From Synchiropus splendidus (taxonomy: Eukaryota; Chordata; Actinopteri; Syngnathiformes; Callionymidae): a DNA stretch of 64,000 nucleotides. How positions within the stretch are numbered: position 1 is the first letter of the stretch; each line of letters begins with the position of its first letter. A program made the translations under genes and the position numbers. The stretch spans positions 14,736,501 through 14,800,500 of the forward strand of contig NC_071347.1 in assembly GCF_027744825.2 (NCBI RefSeq). Direction: 5' to 3'. Of the stretch, positions 22,134-34,100 are shown one piece after another. The notes beneath the pieces are model-generated. The model had not been told where the DNA came from. It made no database searches and was given only the letters and a program-made list of their open reading frames with translations.

Positions 22134-25116
22134 GTTTGTAGCTTGTTGCTTTTCTAATAGCAAGTGCGGCCTCCGTGAAAAATAGAGCAGGAGACTTGAG
22201 AGTTGAAGTATGTGTCTCGAGCGTGTCCGTATGTAACCCTCTGTGGCGGCAAGCATGCGAGCGCTACAGGGAAGAGAATAAAGCGAGATTAGTTACAGAA
22301 CATATTTGTTTTCTACTCGCCTCTGTGTGTGTGCGCGCTTGTCACGCATATTTGGAGCGTTTGCACACAAGTGCTGGGCACTACGACAAAAGCAATAACC
22401 CCATTGTTGTCAATTGGAATCTCAATTTGTTGCCGTTGACTTGGATCATAGCTCATCCAATCATACACCGGCCTTTAATTGGGTGGTGAGGACTGGAGTC
22501 TGTCCCAGCTACTTGGGGTTTGAGGGACACTGTGGACACACACTGATGCTCTTTAGAGGTTGGTGTCACATTCGCACAAGAGGTCAAGCTTACAAACACA
22601 GAGTCGCAGGCTGAACATCCTTTTTTATTGATACTATTGTTTGATGGGGAAAAGTCACTTAAAGAATTTGATGTTCATGGAAGGTGCCTTTAAGATAAGG
22701 CATACACTGCGGAGTCATCCGCAGAAGCTCTATGTCCGCCTGTCATCAAAAACACAATTTTAACTTTTACCTGCATCAGTTTTTAGGAATTTTCCAGAAG
22801 AATTCTTGACGTTAGTAATCTCCACCTGGTGGCCTGTCAAAGTGACAGACCTTGAACCTTGACTTCTTGGTGATCTGTCAGGGTTTGTGTCTACATGCAA
22901 ACCAACATGTCGCTCCGCCACGGCTTAAATGAAAGCCGCGCCATCAGAAAAATCATCTCTTTTTAATGATGAAATCTCACGTGATCAATTGTAGTAAAAA
23001 GTGGAAACATCATCCACATCGTGCAGGTGGACATGAACATGTTATTCATGGAAAGATCCTGATAAAAACATGTTAATGACTGAAGTTAGTGGCTTGGAAC
23101 TGAAGTTGCATGTGCGAAGGCAGACCGTGGAGGATGGTTTGGAATGGAGACAGATTGACTTCTCATGATTAAAAACTAGCGTTCTTACTGTCTTCAACTT
23201 ACTAAATGAGAAAACCTTCCCCTCTGGTTCTCTATCGCCTCTTGATGCTGCGTTCTGCACCATTCCATTTTTTTTTTCTTTTTTGTGGAGGAAGTTTGGT
23301 GGGTCTCACTCCGCCACAGTTTCTGGTGGAAACCTTGTATTTTGACTTGAACAATACCCATTTTTTGTCCTAAAATGAGCCAGATTTGCCCATGAGTTTG
23401 GAGTCACCAAAGCCAGCACAGCGAGAGCAGTCAAACTTCACTCTGAAACAACCTTGGATTTGCACCAGACACTCTCATCTGCGGGCAGCGTTCAATGTCC
23501 AAGTAACTGCCAGGATCTCCACTCTGTAGTTTAATTCAGATTTGTGATATAGTGGCAATTTTGTCCTGATAAACCTGTGAAACAAGTTTAATACTTCAAT
23601 TAATCAATTAAAAGCTGAATACAATTACATATATACTATAATTAATACAAAAAAAGTCTCCCAGCATTCATTCAATATCGTTTTTCTGAATTTCTGAATA
23701 TCATAATCACTGGACAGTTTGAAGAGATAAAAGATTTTATGAGAAAGAGGCCACATGGTCACCTAACATGTCCAAATCTTTACCTCTTTTCACAATGAAA
23801 CGCTGAATGATTGATCCACTCTGTGTCCTAACTTTTTATTATCAAACTGTCAATGTCTATGTTCCAGCTGAGTTGTGTTTTTACTGTTGACCTTCACCCT
23901 GATGCTCCTTCCTCATCCAGCTTACCAGTGAAATGTGCGAGAACTTGGAGGAAATGACTCAGGAGCTGTGTGAAAACTCTGTGAGTGCTGCTGGAAATGA
24001 TTTATTGCCATAAAGTGCTTGTTAGGTTCACACCATGTCCCTTAACAGACGACAAACGCAGGACCCGACGTCCCAGCTCCAGTCCCCTTTCAGAGGTATC
24101 TCCTGTGCATCACGCTCAAGTATGGGAAGAATCTGGTCATCAAAGACAGACGCTCGGGTGAGTGCCGTGGTTGCATGTTTCGGCTTTGGTTATATTGCGA
24201 GCTGCAATGAAGATCTTCAGATAACAAGCCTGTTTTCTGGAAGAATGTTGCTTGGATAGTTCGGTTGTCACCGGAGCGACATACATGTCCGCTTGTTTTT
24301 ATTTGCTCTGGGTGTTTGTTAAACATCCGTGTTGAGTATTTACTGAAAACTTGACCTTCAGTTTGGGTGGAAAAAAGCATGTTGTTGAACCAGTTTGTCA
24401 GACTCGTCCAGAACCCAAACACTCTAAATCCAACAGATTTTTGTCCTGTGTTTGTGCATCTTTTGAACTTCAGAATTTTGTGTTAAGTGAAATACAATCC
24501 TCTGTAGCTCAGTGGCTCTTTACTTCGTGGAAATGTTGACCTCTGCTGGCGGTTTCTAAACATACAGCTTTCATTACGCGGCTCAAATAACCGCCAAATA
24601 CCTCGTGTTTTTTGGCATATGTGTGCTTTTTGATCCACGAACGTTCTTGATCATATATATATGTGCCAAGATTATCTCATAATATAAACCATTGAGCGAT
24701 CATAATATGACCACTACTTACACCATATGAGACAATATGCTACCCTTGATTTGTCCAGCTGTTTTTTCCAACTTTGTCTTTCTCTTATTGTCGCGACTGC
24801 GGTCAGACGGAGTGAGTTTTATTACTGTGTGTATGAGTGAGATTTTTCTGCAGGGTGTGTACTGTTGGAGGAAGTACCAACAAGCTGAAATATTTTAGAG
24901 AGTCTGATGACATTCAGTGATAGGTGGAGGACTGGGTTTGTGGAAGTCATTTGTATATTAAAGAAATTCAGCAGTGGCTATGACATTGGATGGTTTGGCC
25001 AGCAATGGGAGGCTGGCAGTGGTATGATTCAATCTAACCACTTCCAGCCAAACTACGGTCGCCAAACAAGACATGTGTTTAATGTTTAAATCGGCACAGA
25101 CATGGCCTTAGTATGG

Positions 25117-25181
<65 letters not shown>

Positions 25182-28100
25182 TTTATTTTCCCATCATGCG
25201 TCTTTTTCCTCACATGTAAATATAGTTATACTGAACGTCAAATTAAATTATTTTATTAAATAATGTTCATTTTCACTTTATTTCTTTCTAAATGAAAAAC
25301 CTTCCAATAAAATTTTATTATATTCCATTATATTAAAGGAATATACAGTATAACACAAACTGAATTATTTAACTGAATTAATTATTTTTATACATTATAA
25401 GCGTATAATGAAATTATTCTTTTTGGGGGGGTTTTCTCCTTGTTATTAATATAATTGTTATTATTCAAACTAAATATAAATTAAATTGAAATCTAATTTC
25501 CTACGGTCCTTCAGTCTTCTGGCTCGAAGGCCCCTCATTACAGTATATAATGCTGTCCTATAACTGTTGCCGAAATCACATGAAGTCACAGATGGAGGAC
25601 TGGATGGTACCATAGAAAAAGCTTCTTCTGTTATTGTGATTGACTAGTTCTGCCTGGTGATGCTGTGGTGACCCCTGACCTTTACAATAGGGATAGTGTT
25701 GGACACTGAGTGTGTGTCCAGATACTGCTGACTAACCTGCACGGTCCGGTGAGTCTCAGGCCACACTGGTGGCAGGAGACCCCCCAAAGACAAGCGCCTG
25801 ACCCTGAGCTAGTTGAGACCTCACATTCCGTGACAAGGTGGCACCAAGATGCGATCCCCACATGCCCTCTGCCTCCCCTCTGTTTGCCCAACAATCACCG
25901 ACGGGCCGAAGCTTGCCAACGCTCTCTATTGTCACGGCGTATTCTGAAAGGACCCTCGCCACCAGCCCCCCACTCGTTGCTTTTTTTTTTGTTCTTGCCT
26001 TTTTTTCTCCCATTAATTTCCATCGTCACCGTTTTCACTCATGCCAGAGCTTTTCTCCTCACGAGCTGCCACATTCTCCTCCTGTCAAGTTGCCTGGAGG
26101 TTTCCCTGTCACGGGCTGGCAGGGTGGAGCTGCTGTGGGTCCTGCCTTGCCTTTGCGAGATGTTCATTTGGAGTGGGGAGCTGACAGGCCTGACAACCCA
26201 TCCCCACAGGGCCTTTGTCATGTGATTCAAGCCTCCCCGCGGGCACTCTCAAGCACCCCTTTATTCCGCCATACAAATGAAGGCATGGGACTGGCTTTCA
26301 TTTTTTTGGCCAATCTGCATGCAATTGCAGAAACAAAGAAGTCCCACACCCCCACCTTACACACAGACAGACTTTCTTAACAGGCTTGGGAGATTAACAC
26401 CGGTTGCATCTCGATTTTGGTTTCTGGTCGCCTCATGCTGGCGAGTGTTTCTCCTCGCTCACAATTAAACAGCTACATCCCTCTGTTTTTGCCATGTGTG
26501 GGGCGCAGCTCCTCCTCACATATTTCAGTCTCTCACACCACCAGCATGGGGGAAGGGAGTGTTAGCGTGTACTTTGTGTGTTCATGAGTGTGTTGTCATA
26601 CACACTCCCAAGTTTTTTTTTTCTTCCCTGTCTTATAACAATATGTTCCCCGCTCCTTCTTTTACTTTCATCCATCTTTATAATATGATTGCACAGCGTT
26701 GATTTGATTGTATGTCCTCTCTTTATTATTTCAAGGCTCCAGTGATCCGTATGTCAAGTTCAAACTGGAGGGAAAGCAGTTCTATAAGAGCAAAGTCGTT
26801 TATAAGAACTTGAACCCACGCTGGAATGAATCCTTCACGTATCCGCTGCGAGACAGGGAGCATGCGGTGGAAGTTCGGGTAGGCCACTTCATCCAACCGC
26901 CCCGACGTCCCTCACTTTATCCCATTAAAATATTTAATATCAAATTCAGGGATTATATGATATGAATGATCGTTTTTAATCACATTTATTCATCTTTATT
27001 GATGTACCTAAAATGTATTTGTACTAAATTAATTGCTATTTTGCATTTATTTATTACATTTAAACATTACATTACATTTAAACATTTTATTTTGTTTGTT
27101 AAGTTTATTTTATTTTGTTATTGCAATATTCATGTCTCCTTTTTTTCTTGTTTGCAATCTGATTATCAGAATAATTGGAATTATTTTGTATTGTATTTTA
27201 TTTATTGATTTATTTTGTATTCCAGGTTTATGACAAGAACCGGACTGCTGATGAGTTCATGGGTGCGAGCAGCATTGGCCTGAAAAATCTTGAACTATAC
27301 AAGTATGTATATTGATAATTATAATTCATTATAAAATTAGAATGGTTCAAGAAGTATGATTACCTAAAAGTTGTGCTTTATTTACTTAATTTCGACTGGA
27401 AAAGTGTTTTAAGTGCAAAACTATTTTAATTGTGTGACAAGAGATTTTAACTAACTGGAGACTAGAAATATAGTGTATAGTGAGCCCTTACCAGATAGAC
27501 GTACTGTTTTGTTCATTTGACAAAGAATTTAAAATATAAGTGAATAAAATATAATATGGCCATTATTAAGCAGGGGTTTTATACATCACATATGTATTAC
27601 ATCCTGTGTGGCATAACATGCTTGTCCTAAACAGTGAAAAGATAAGTAAATTAAAATCAGATGTTATAGATTTTTTATAGTCAGTTGAATTTTCATTTCT
27701 GTACAGAACTTATGAAATGGAGTTATGCCTGGATGATCCCAAAAGTAAAGAGGACAACATGGGTGTCATCGTCGTCGATGCCTGCCTCATGTTTCGGGAT
27801 GCCACCATCAAAAGGAGCCCTGTAAGCTGCAGTGATAAAGTGACGTTTGTTTCACATGTTTAACATTTTATTTGTATCTTTCTCCTCACAGAGATGGGCT
27901 CCGAGGAAGATTAAGGTGAGGTTGGAATGTACCCTTTTTTGAGTTGTGTTTCAGTCCAACACTTGGGGGCAGTATCTCACCGTGCTATGAGGGAACAAAG
28001 ACTGACGTCGCTCAGGCGAGACGTCGGCTTCAGTTGCTTTAGTTATTTTCAATACTATCATTTTCAGTAAAGAAACATATTCCATTTTAATCAAAACCTA

Positions 28101-31100
28101 AATAATAATATTGACAGAGTCTATGAAACGAGACAACAACAACACTGTGTTTGGCTTTGGTGTAAACAAAAGTTCCATCTCCTCTGGAGTGTTATTTTTT
28201 CCCTGCTTCTATTGCAGCTGTAATTAGATTCAGAGTGAAATAGGTGGGTTGATGTTTGGGACTGCGGTGAGTGGGTTTATATTCACACCTATGTAGTCTC
28301 TACAGCTGCCAGTGTTCAGTCTCTTGATGGTCCAGTAGACAATCTCAATTTGAAATGAGATGACAACCAAATGAAGCCATTTTCATACACGCTGTTGGTT
28401 ATCCGTTACAGATGGTTAAAGATTCTCAAAGGGAGGCAGAAATGTGTGATGGGAATCTGCACAACGCTCCGCTGCCTAAGTCACGGCGCTAATTTAACAA
28501 TGTAACAATCTCCTCTTCAATTTGGTGTTTGGGAAATGTACAATAGCTTATTGCATTTAACACCTATCCTGGCAGCGGCGGCGATCCAGCTCTTCTTTTA
28601 GGGAACATGGTTCTCGTCCCTCTGCGTTACCACCACAGAGATGAGGAGCGGCAAGTGCCCGAGTGAAACTATGCTGTGTGATAGTGTTTCAAACATGGGA
28701 GGGAGGGAGGGAGGGAGAGGGGGGGGGGCATGGGAGAAACAGGCGGGGGGGACTCTGCTGTTCGAGGCATGTTGCCAGTGCGGGATGCCTAAGATCGGCA
28801 AGCCTGATAATTCCCAGGCATGGTGGGCAATAACCCAGATGTGAGGAAGTAATATCACAGCTGTGGATGGACAGTGTTGAGGTACCAGCCAAATGGACCC
28901 GGGTCTGAGCTCATCATGCTTGTCCCCATGCTGTCCTACCATATGGAAGCAATCGCGCAGCCCTTTTAGGACCAGGAATAGACTCTCTTTGGGGGCCACT
29001 TACAGTTAAGTGGAATTGTTTTATTGGCCGCTGAGATAGAAATGTGTCCAAGATAAACACTTGGGATGACTTGGCGGAGGCCTGTTTTCTATCGCGCTCC
29101 CACTCCCTCTGTTCCTCTTCCTTTGAAGGGTCTGATATTTATAGGGCTGTGCCTGTGGTATTCCGTGTTAATTCAGGTCCCTGAGATGTGCTTTGATCCC
29201 CTCTGGATTGGTTGGCAATGTGAGTTGTGACCCCGAATTGAAGAGGAGGGGCCGGAGTGGTAGGGGAGTCGTGGTACGGCTGTTTGAAGCCGCTACGCCG
29301 GGGCAGGCCAAGGAGGTGGCCAATCAAAGAGGTTAGAGCAGATTACGGCCCTGCTCTTTAATTATTGCCGACTCGACACAACCTCTCTGCTGTTTGTTTT
29401 TACAGCTCCGGCCTGTCACTGCACGGCCTCATGGGAACTTTGGAAACATATCTAGGGCCCCCCACCCCTTCTCCCTCCCACTCCCGCTCTTGCCTTCACT
29501 TGCTGACTCCCACCCGGTAGACTAGACAGAAGTGATGGAGAATTTCCTCACCGAACTGCGAAGATTAAAATCAAATTCTACGTTACAGACAAAACCTTCT
29601 TGCATCATCGATGACTTCTTTGTTAGCAGATGTTTAAGATGTTGAGTAGAATCTCAGAGAGAAACAACAGATCATGTTTTTTTGTGGTGTGTGTACGTTT
29701 CGCTGTGAGTGAGGATGAGAAACATATCTGTCCTTTCACTTTTATGTGGGATTTTTTTATTTCGATAAATATTGATATTTTGCACAGGGAGTAATTCATG
29801 CACCAATCATCATTGACGATGGATCCTGTCCTTTTTGGAAGCCTGTTTCTTTCCCTTTCAAGGACCATACTGTATGCTGGGTGAGCAGCATAGCCAAGCA
29901 TGAGTGTTGCACCCCTAAAAAATGGACCAACAGCATTCGGAGGAGGTGTCCGGCAGTTGCCACTGGTTCGTTCATACATGCTCCGCCATGTTAAATAAAT
30001 TAATACTAGTTTGGCAAAACGCATATGAAACTAGGAAAAGGATAGTAAAAGTGGCCTCATTCTTAACAAAGACTTAGAAATCCCTTTCTAATTAAATTCT
30101 TGTTGTAAAAAAGTCATACCACTGGTAATTACACTCCTGTTATATGGCCCTGTCACTGCTGTTTTGTCATAGAAGAGATCCCCTCTTCCTCCAAGTCTGA
30201 ATTAGGGGGCTCGGCCAAGATGCTGCAAACTCTGATACAAGACTGCATGTACGCATAATGTGATGATGAGAGCACTGTGTGGTTTGCATCATTACTCACT
30301 GCCGCCTGCTGTCCCTGGTGCAGTATGCCAAGTGTCCTGCCTCCCCACACTCAGTCTGCGAGCCTGTGATGAGTGGGACTGTCACCGCCGGGGACATCTG
30401 GCTGCTTGCTGACATCCCTCTCCTCCTCGCACTCTGGGAGCCTCTGTGATGTGGCTTTCCTGTCAAAAGAGATGTGCTAATATGCTCCAACCGAGATGTA
30501 CAGTATTGTGTAAACCTTTGTCCCATTTCTTGTGCACTCTGTCGGCGTGAGGGGGCTGAGACAGGATGTCCATGAATTCAAATAGATGTGTATTATTTTT
30601 ATTTGGAGAGGAAAGATAAATGGTTGGGTTTCTGAAAATGTAGGACTTCTTGAAGTCGTCTGATGTTGGATGCACCTGCGACAGGTCAAACCCAGTAGTG
30701 AGAAAGAAGCAAAAGTTTTCTGCTTCAACTCCCAGACATGGTGTCCTACCGGCCTGCGATTGTAGGACATTATAATTTGCTGGTGAATGAACCATCTTTT
30801 CGTTATGACTCTGCAGCAGAAAGCGACGCCGTCGCCGCGGCCAGCAGAAATGCAAAGGAGTCAACAGAGGAACCAGATGTGGACTGGGGTGCTTGCCATC
30901 ACCTTGGTGGAAGGACAGGATTTGCCGCAGCACGGCCAAGGAGACGTTTATGTCCGTTACCGTCTCGGCGATCAGAAGTACAAGAGCAAGGTTGCAAAAG
31001 TTTATCTCATCCCGAGTCTCTATCTTTTTAATATCTTCTCCTTACGCGTCTTAAGTTTTCCCTCCCTTCCCTTATCTCTTACTTCCCCACTTCCTTCCCT

Positions 31101-34100
31101 CAGCAGGTGCCTGTCAGTGACTCACCTCCACCTTGGCTCACTGGGCCATGGCAGAGGCAGCTCATTAGACCGGGCGAGGCTGCCACTCAATTCTTTCTTT
31201 TGCTTCGGGTGCCGGGCTTCTTTGCCTTCATTTGCATACCCAGCATGCCCTGCTCATCTACCTGTACTTGTTGGCCGCCCCCCTGACGATTTGGCGGCGC
31301 GCTTGTCTTGTGTTGCCGTGTCATTTCTTTGTAAACCCCTCCGCTTTCCTCGCCGCGTGTTTGTTTGTTTGTTGAACAAAGCTGATTCTAATTGGAAGCT
31401 GTCAGTGTTTACAATCCCAGCGTGGCTACTGACGTGTGCACATACAAGCTCACACAATAAGAGGCACGTTCAGCACACCTCTCCTCCGCTGCCTCTTTCT
31501 AGTTGGACTGAATGAGGGCTTAATCCACCTGTCATGCTGAAGCTGCTCAGTCTGATAATGCATTAAACTTGACATTGGCTTGTGTGTGTGTGTGCGTGCG
31601 TGTGAGAGAGAGACTCCACGCTGCCGCACCAGCTGAATCTATGTCTTAATTTCCCCCAGAACCTTTGCATTCAGGCCAACCCTCAGTGGAGAGAACGCTT
31701 TGACTTCAATCAGTTTGGAGATAACCAGGAGCCTCTGCAGGTGGAGGTGTGTTCAAAGAGAGGCAGGAAAGCTGAAGAGTCGTGGGGAATGTGAGTATCC
31801 CTGCCTGGTGCTGTTAATTTTGCTCACATTGTCTCCTCCACACAACTGGTTGACCTTATTCGTGTGTCAATGGAGCCATCTTCCTCTTGTGTCTCAGATT
31901 TGAGATTGACCTCTCAAGGCTTCCAATTAATGAGCGGCAGCTCTACACTCATGTGCTGGACCCGGGAAAGGGCAGGCTGGTGTTTCTGGTCACCCTGCGA
32001 CCTTGCTGGGGCGTCTCCATTTCTGACATAGAGACGGCCATGTTGGAGAAAGCTGATGAAAGGGAAACGATAATGGAGAAATTTGTGAGTCTGCATTCTT
32101 TTTCAATGAGTTTGGATTAGAGCCACCACCGAGGTTTGGAGTAGCATCAGATTCCATATGGGTGGAAGTGCAATTAAAGCTGGCAATCAGAACCTTTTTT
32201 AGTCAGAAGATGGATTTATTTCTTACCTTGTTCTAGACCCAAGCAGGGCCTTGGTCCTGGCCCAATGTGTGTGCTTGTGGCATCTGTCAAAGTTTTCACA
32301 CTCATGTCATTATTATGATCACAAGCTTTGTCTGCGAACACCAGGTTGTCAAGGATCTTTAGTATCTGACTAACGTGGTCTCTAACCTGACCATAGACCA
32401 CGTGTGGCCCTCAGACTGCCCTCTTTTGGCCCTATTAGCAGAATGTTAAAATAGATATTTTAGTTTGTTATTTCACAACTATATCCACTTACTTAAAACA
32501 AACTTTGGCGTCGACGAACCATATTTGCTTTCCCCCTAATATATTTTTTTCTTTTTTCATAATTACATTGTCTAATACTCACTGTCCTAAAAGGGACCCT
32601 TCATTGCCTCGCTATGATTTTTAAAATTTTTTTTCTTAATATTCAAATATGATGTCTTCGTTTCACCCACAACAGGAAAGTTTCTTTTCAAACTAAATAT
32701 ATACTATTAGTCCTCGCTATTTTCATTTATTATTTTATATTTTTGGACTTGCCGCTTGCTGTCAGTTTTATTTACTTAACTCTTTAGTACCTGGTAAAGT
32801 ATTTGCTTTGCCAGGCTTACGACAAAACCTTCCTACTCTGATAATACAATGTGATTGATTTGACGACCATTTTACTGAACCAAAGACAAGTTTATTTTCA
32901 ACACTTGAATCAAAACTCAGTAGGAAGGAAATAAAAGTACTTCTTCGTCCTCTGGTAATTATTCTTCTCATGAATATGTTCTATGTATTATGCATGTTAA
33001 TGCTAAATATTTATGGAATGTGTTTCAATAACAAGAGTAAACATGTTCTTCCAGAGCTTAAAGAACAGCTACAGATGTGTGGGAGATGTTGGCTTCCTCC
33101 AGGTGAAGGTGATTAAGGCCAATGATCTTCAAGCTACGGACCTGAACGGTAACATCAGCAACGTTTTCAAAGAAACTGCCCACTGCGTGAATGAATCTGG
33201 AACCATGTATTTCCAGGGAAAAGCAACCCTTTCTGCATCATCGAACTTGGGAACAGCAAACTTCAGACACACACCATCTACAAAACTGTCAACCCAGAGT
33301 GGAGTAAAGCTTTAACTTTGTATGTTAGATGCTCAAATGATGCAAGCTTTTCATTTTAAATGGTAATAAACAGTATTGTTATCATCCACAGCCCGATTAA
33401 AGACATTCACGATGTGGTGGAGTTGACTGTTATGGATGAAAATGGAGACAAGTCTGCAAATTTTTTGGGGAAAGTGGCTGTTCCTTTATTGACTGTAAGT
33501 TCCTTATTTCTGGAATGATGTCATCTTTAAGCCGTTGTCAGTTGAACATCAGAGTCGCTTCTGTGTTCAAGGTCCAGAATGACCAGCAGATCAGTCTGTT
33601 CTTGAAAAAAGAAGACTTAAGTGGCCTATCCAAGGGAACCATCACATTGACACTAGAGGTCATCTATAACAAGGTACATAATTATTTCAGGATTCTAGTT
33701 ATTGTAACAGTTCTCATTGTTATGTAAATGTCACTTTGTTTGGCTTCTAGGTCAGAGCTGGGATCCGAACATTCCAGCCGAAGGAGGCAAAATTCACAGA
33801 TGAAAACCTCAAGTTCTCCAAAAAGGTTGGTGCGAGAAGTCTTACAAGCCAACATATGAAACATGCATGACTTGTCATTTGAATTGGAAGTGTCAATAAG
33901 TGTTTCAATCGTGTTTGTTATTTTAGAAAGAAACAGTGGCTCCAATCGCAAATTTCCCCCAAAATTTCCAAAATTGACGCCTATGCTTTTGCACCATTTG
34001 AAACAGCTTCATGTGAGAATTTTGTACTTGTAGAGTTGTAGTAAAAGTGTTATCTAAATAACAGAGGTTAGAGAATATTGATATTTATCCCAGATTCAAT

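Noticed and set aside
25710..26380. Overlapping 171- and 180-codon frames plus a minus-strand frame
   Set aside because: Stop-poor because of local base composition. Proline/serine-rich translation without motifs, inside mctp2 intron 3.
28578..28646. Exon-like [13 protein letters not shown] stretch after a cag in mctp2 intron 7
   Set aside because: Arg/Ser-rich reading resembled the human linker RKRLSASKSS, but there is no acceptable donor and it would break the phase between exons 7 and 8.
30463..30939. 158-codon minus-strand frame overlapping mctp2 exon 8
   Set aside because: Partly the antisense of a real exon, with no recognised domain on the rest.
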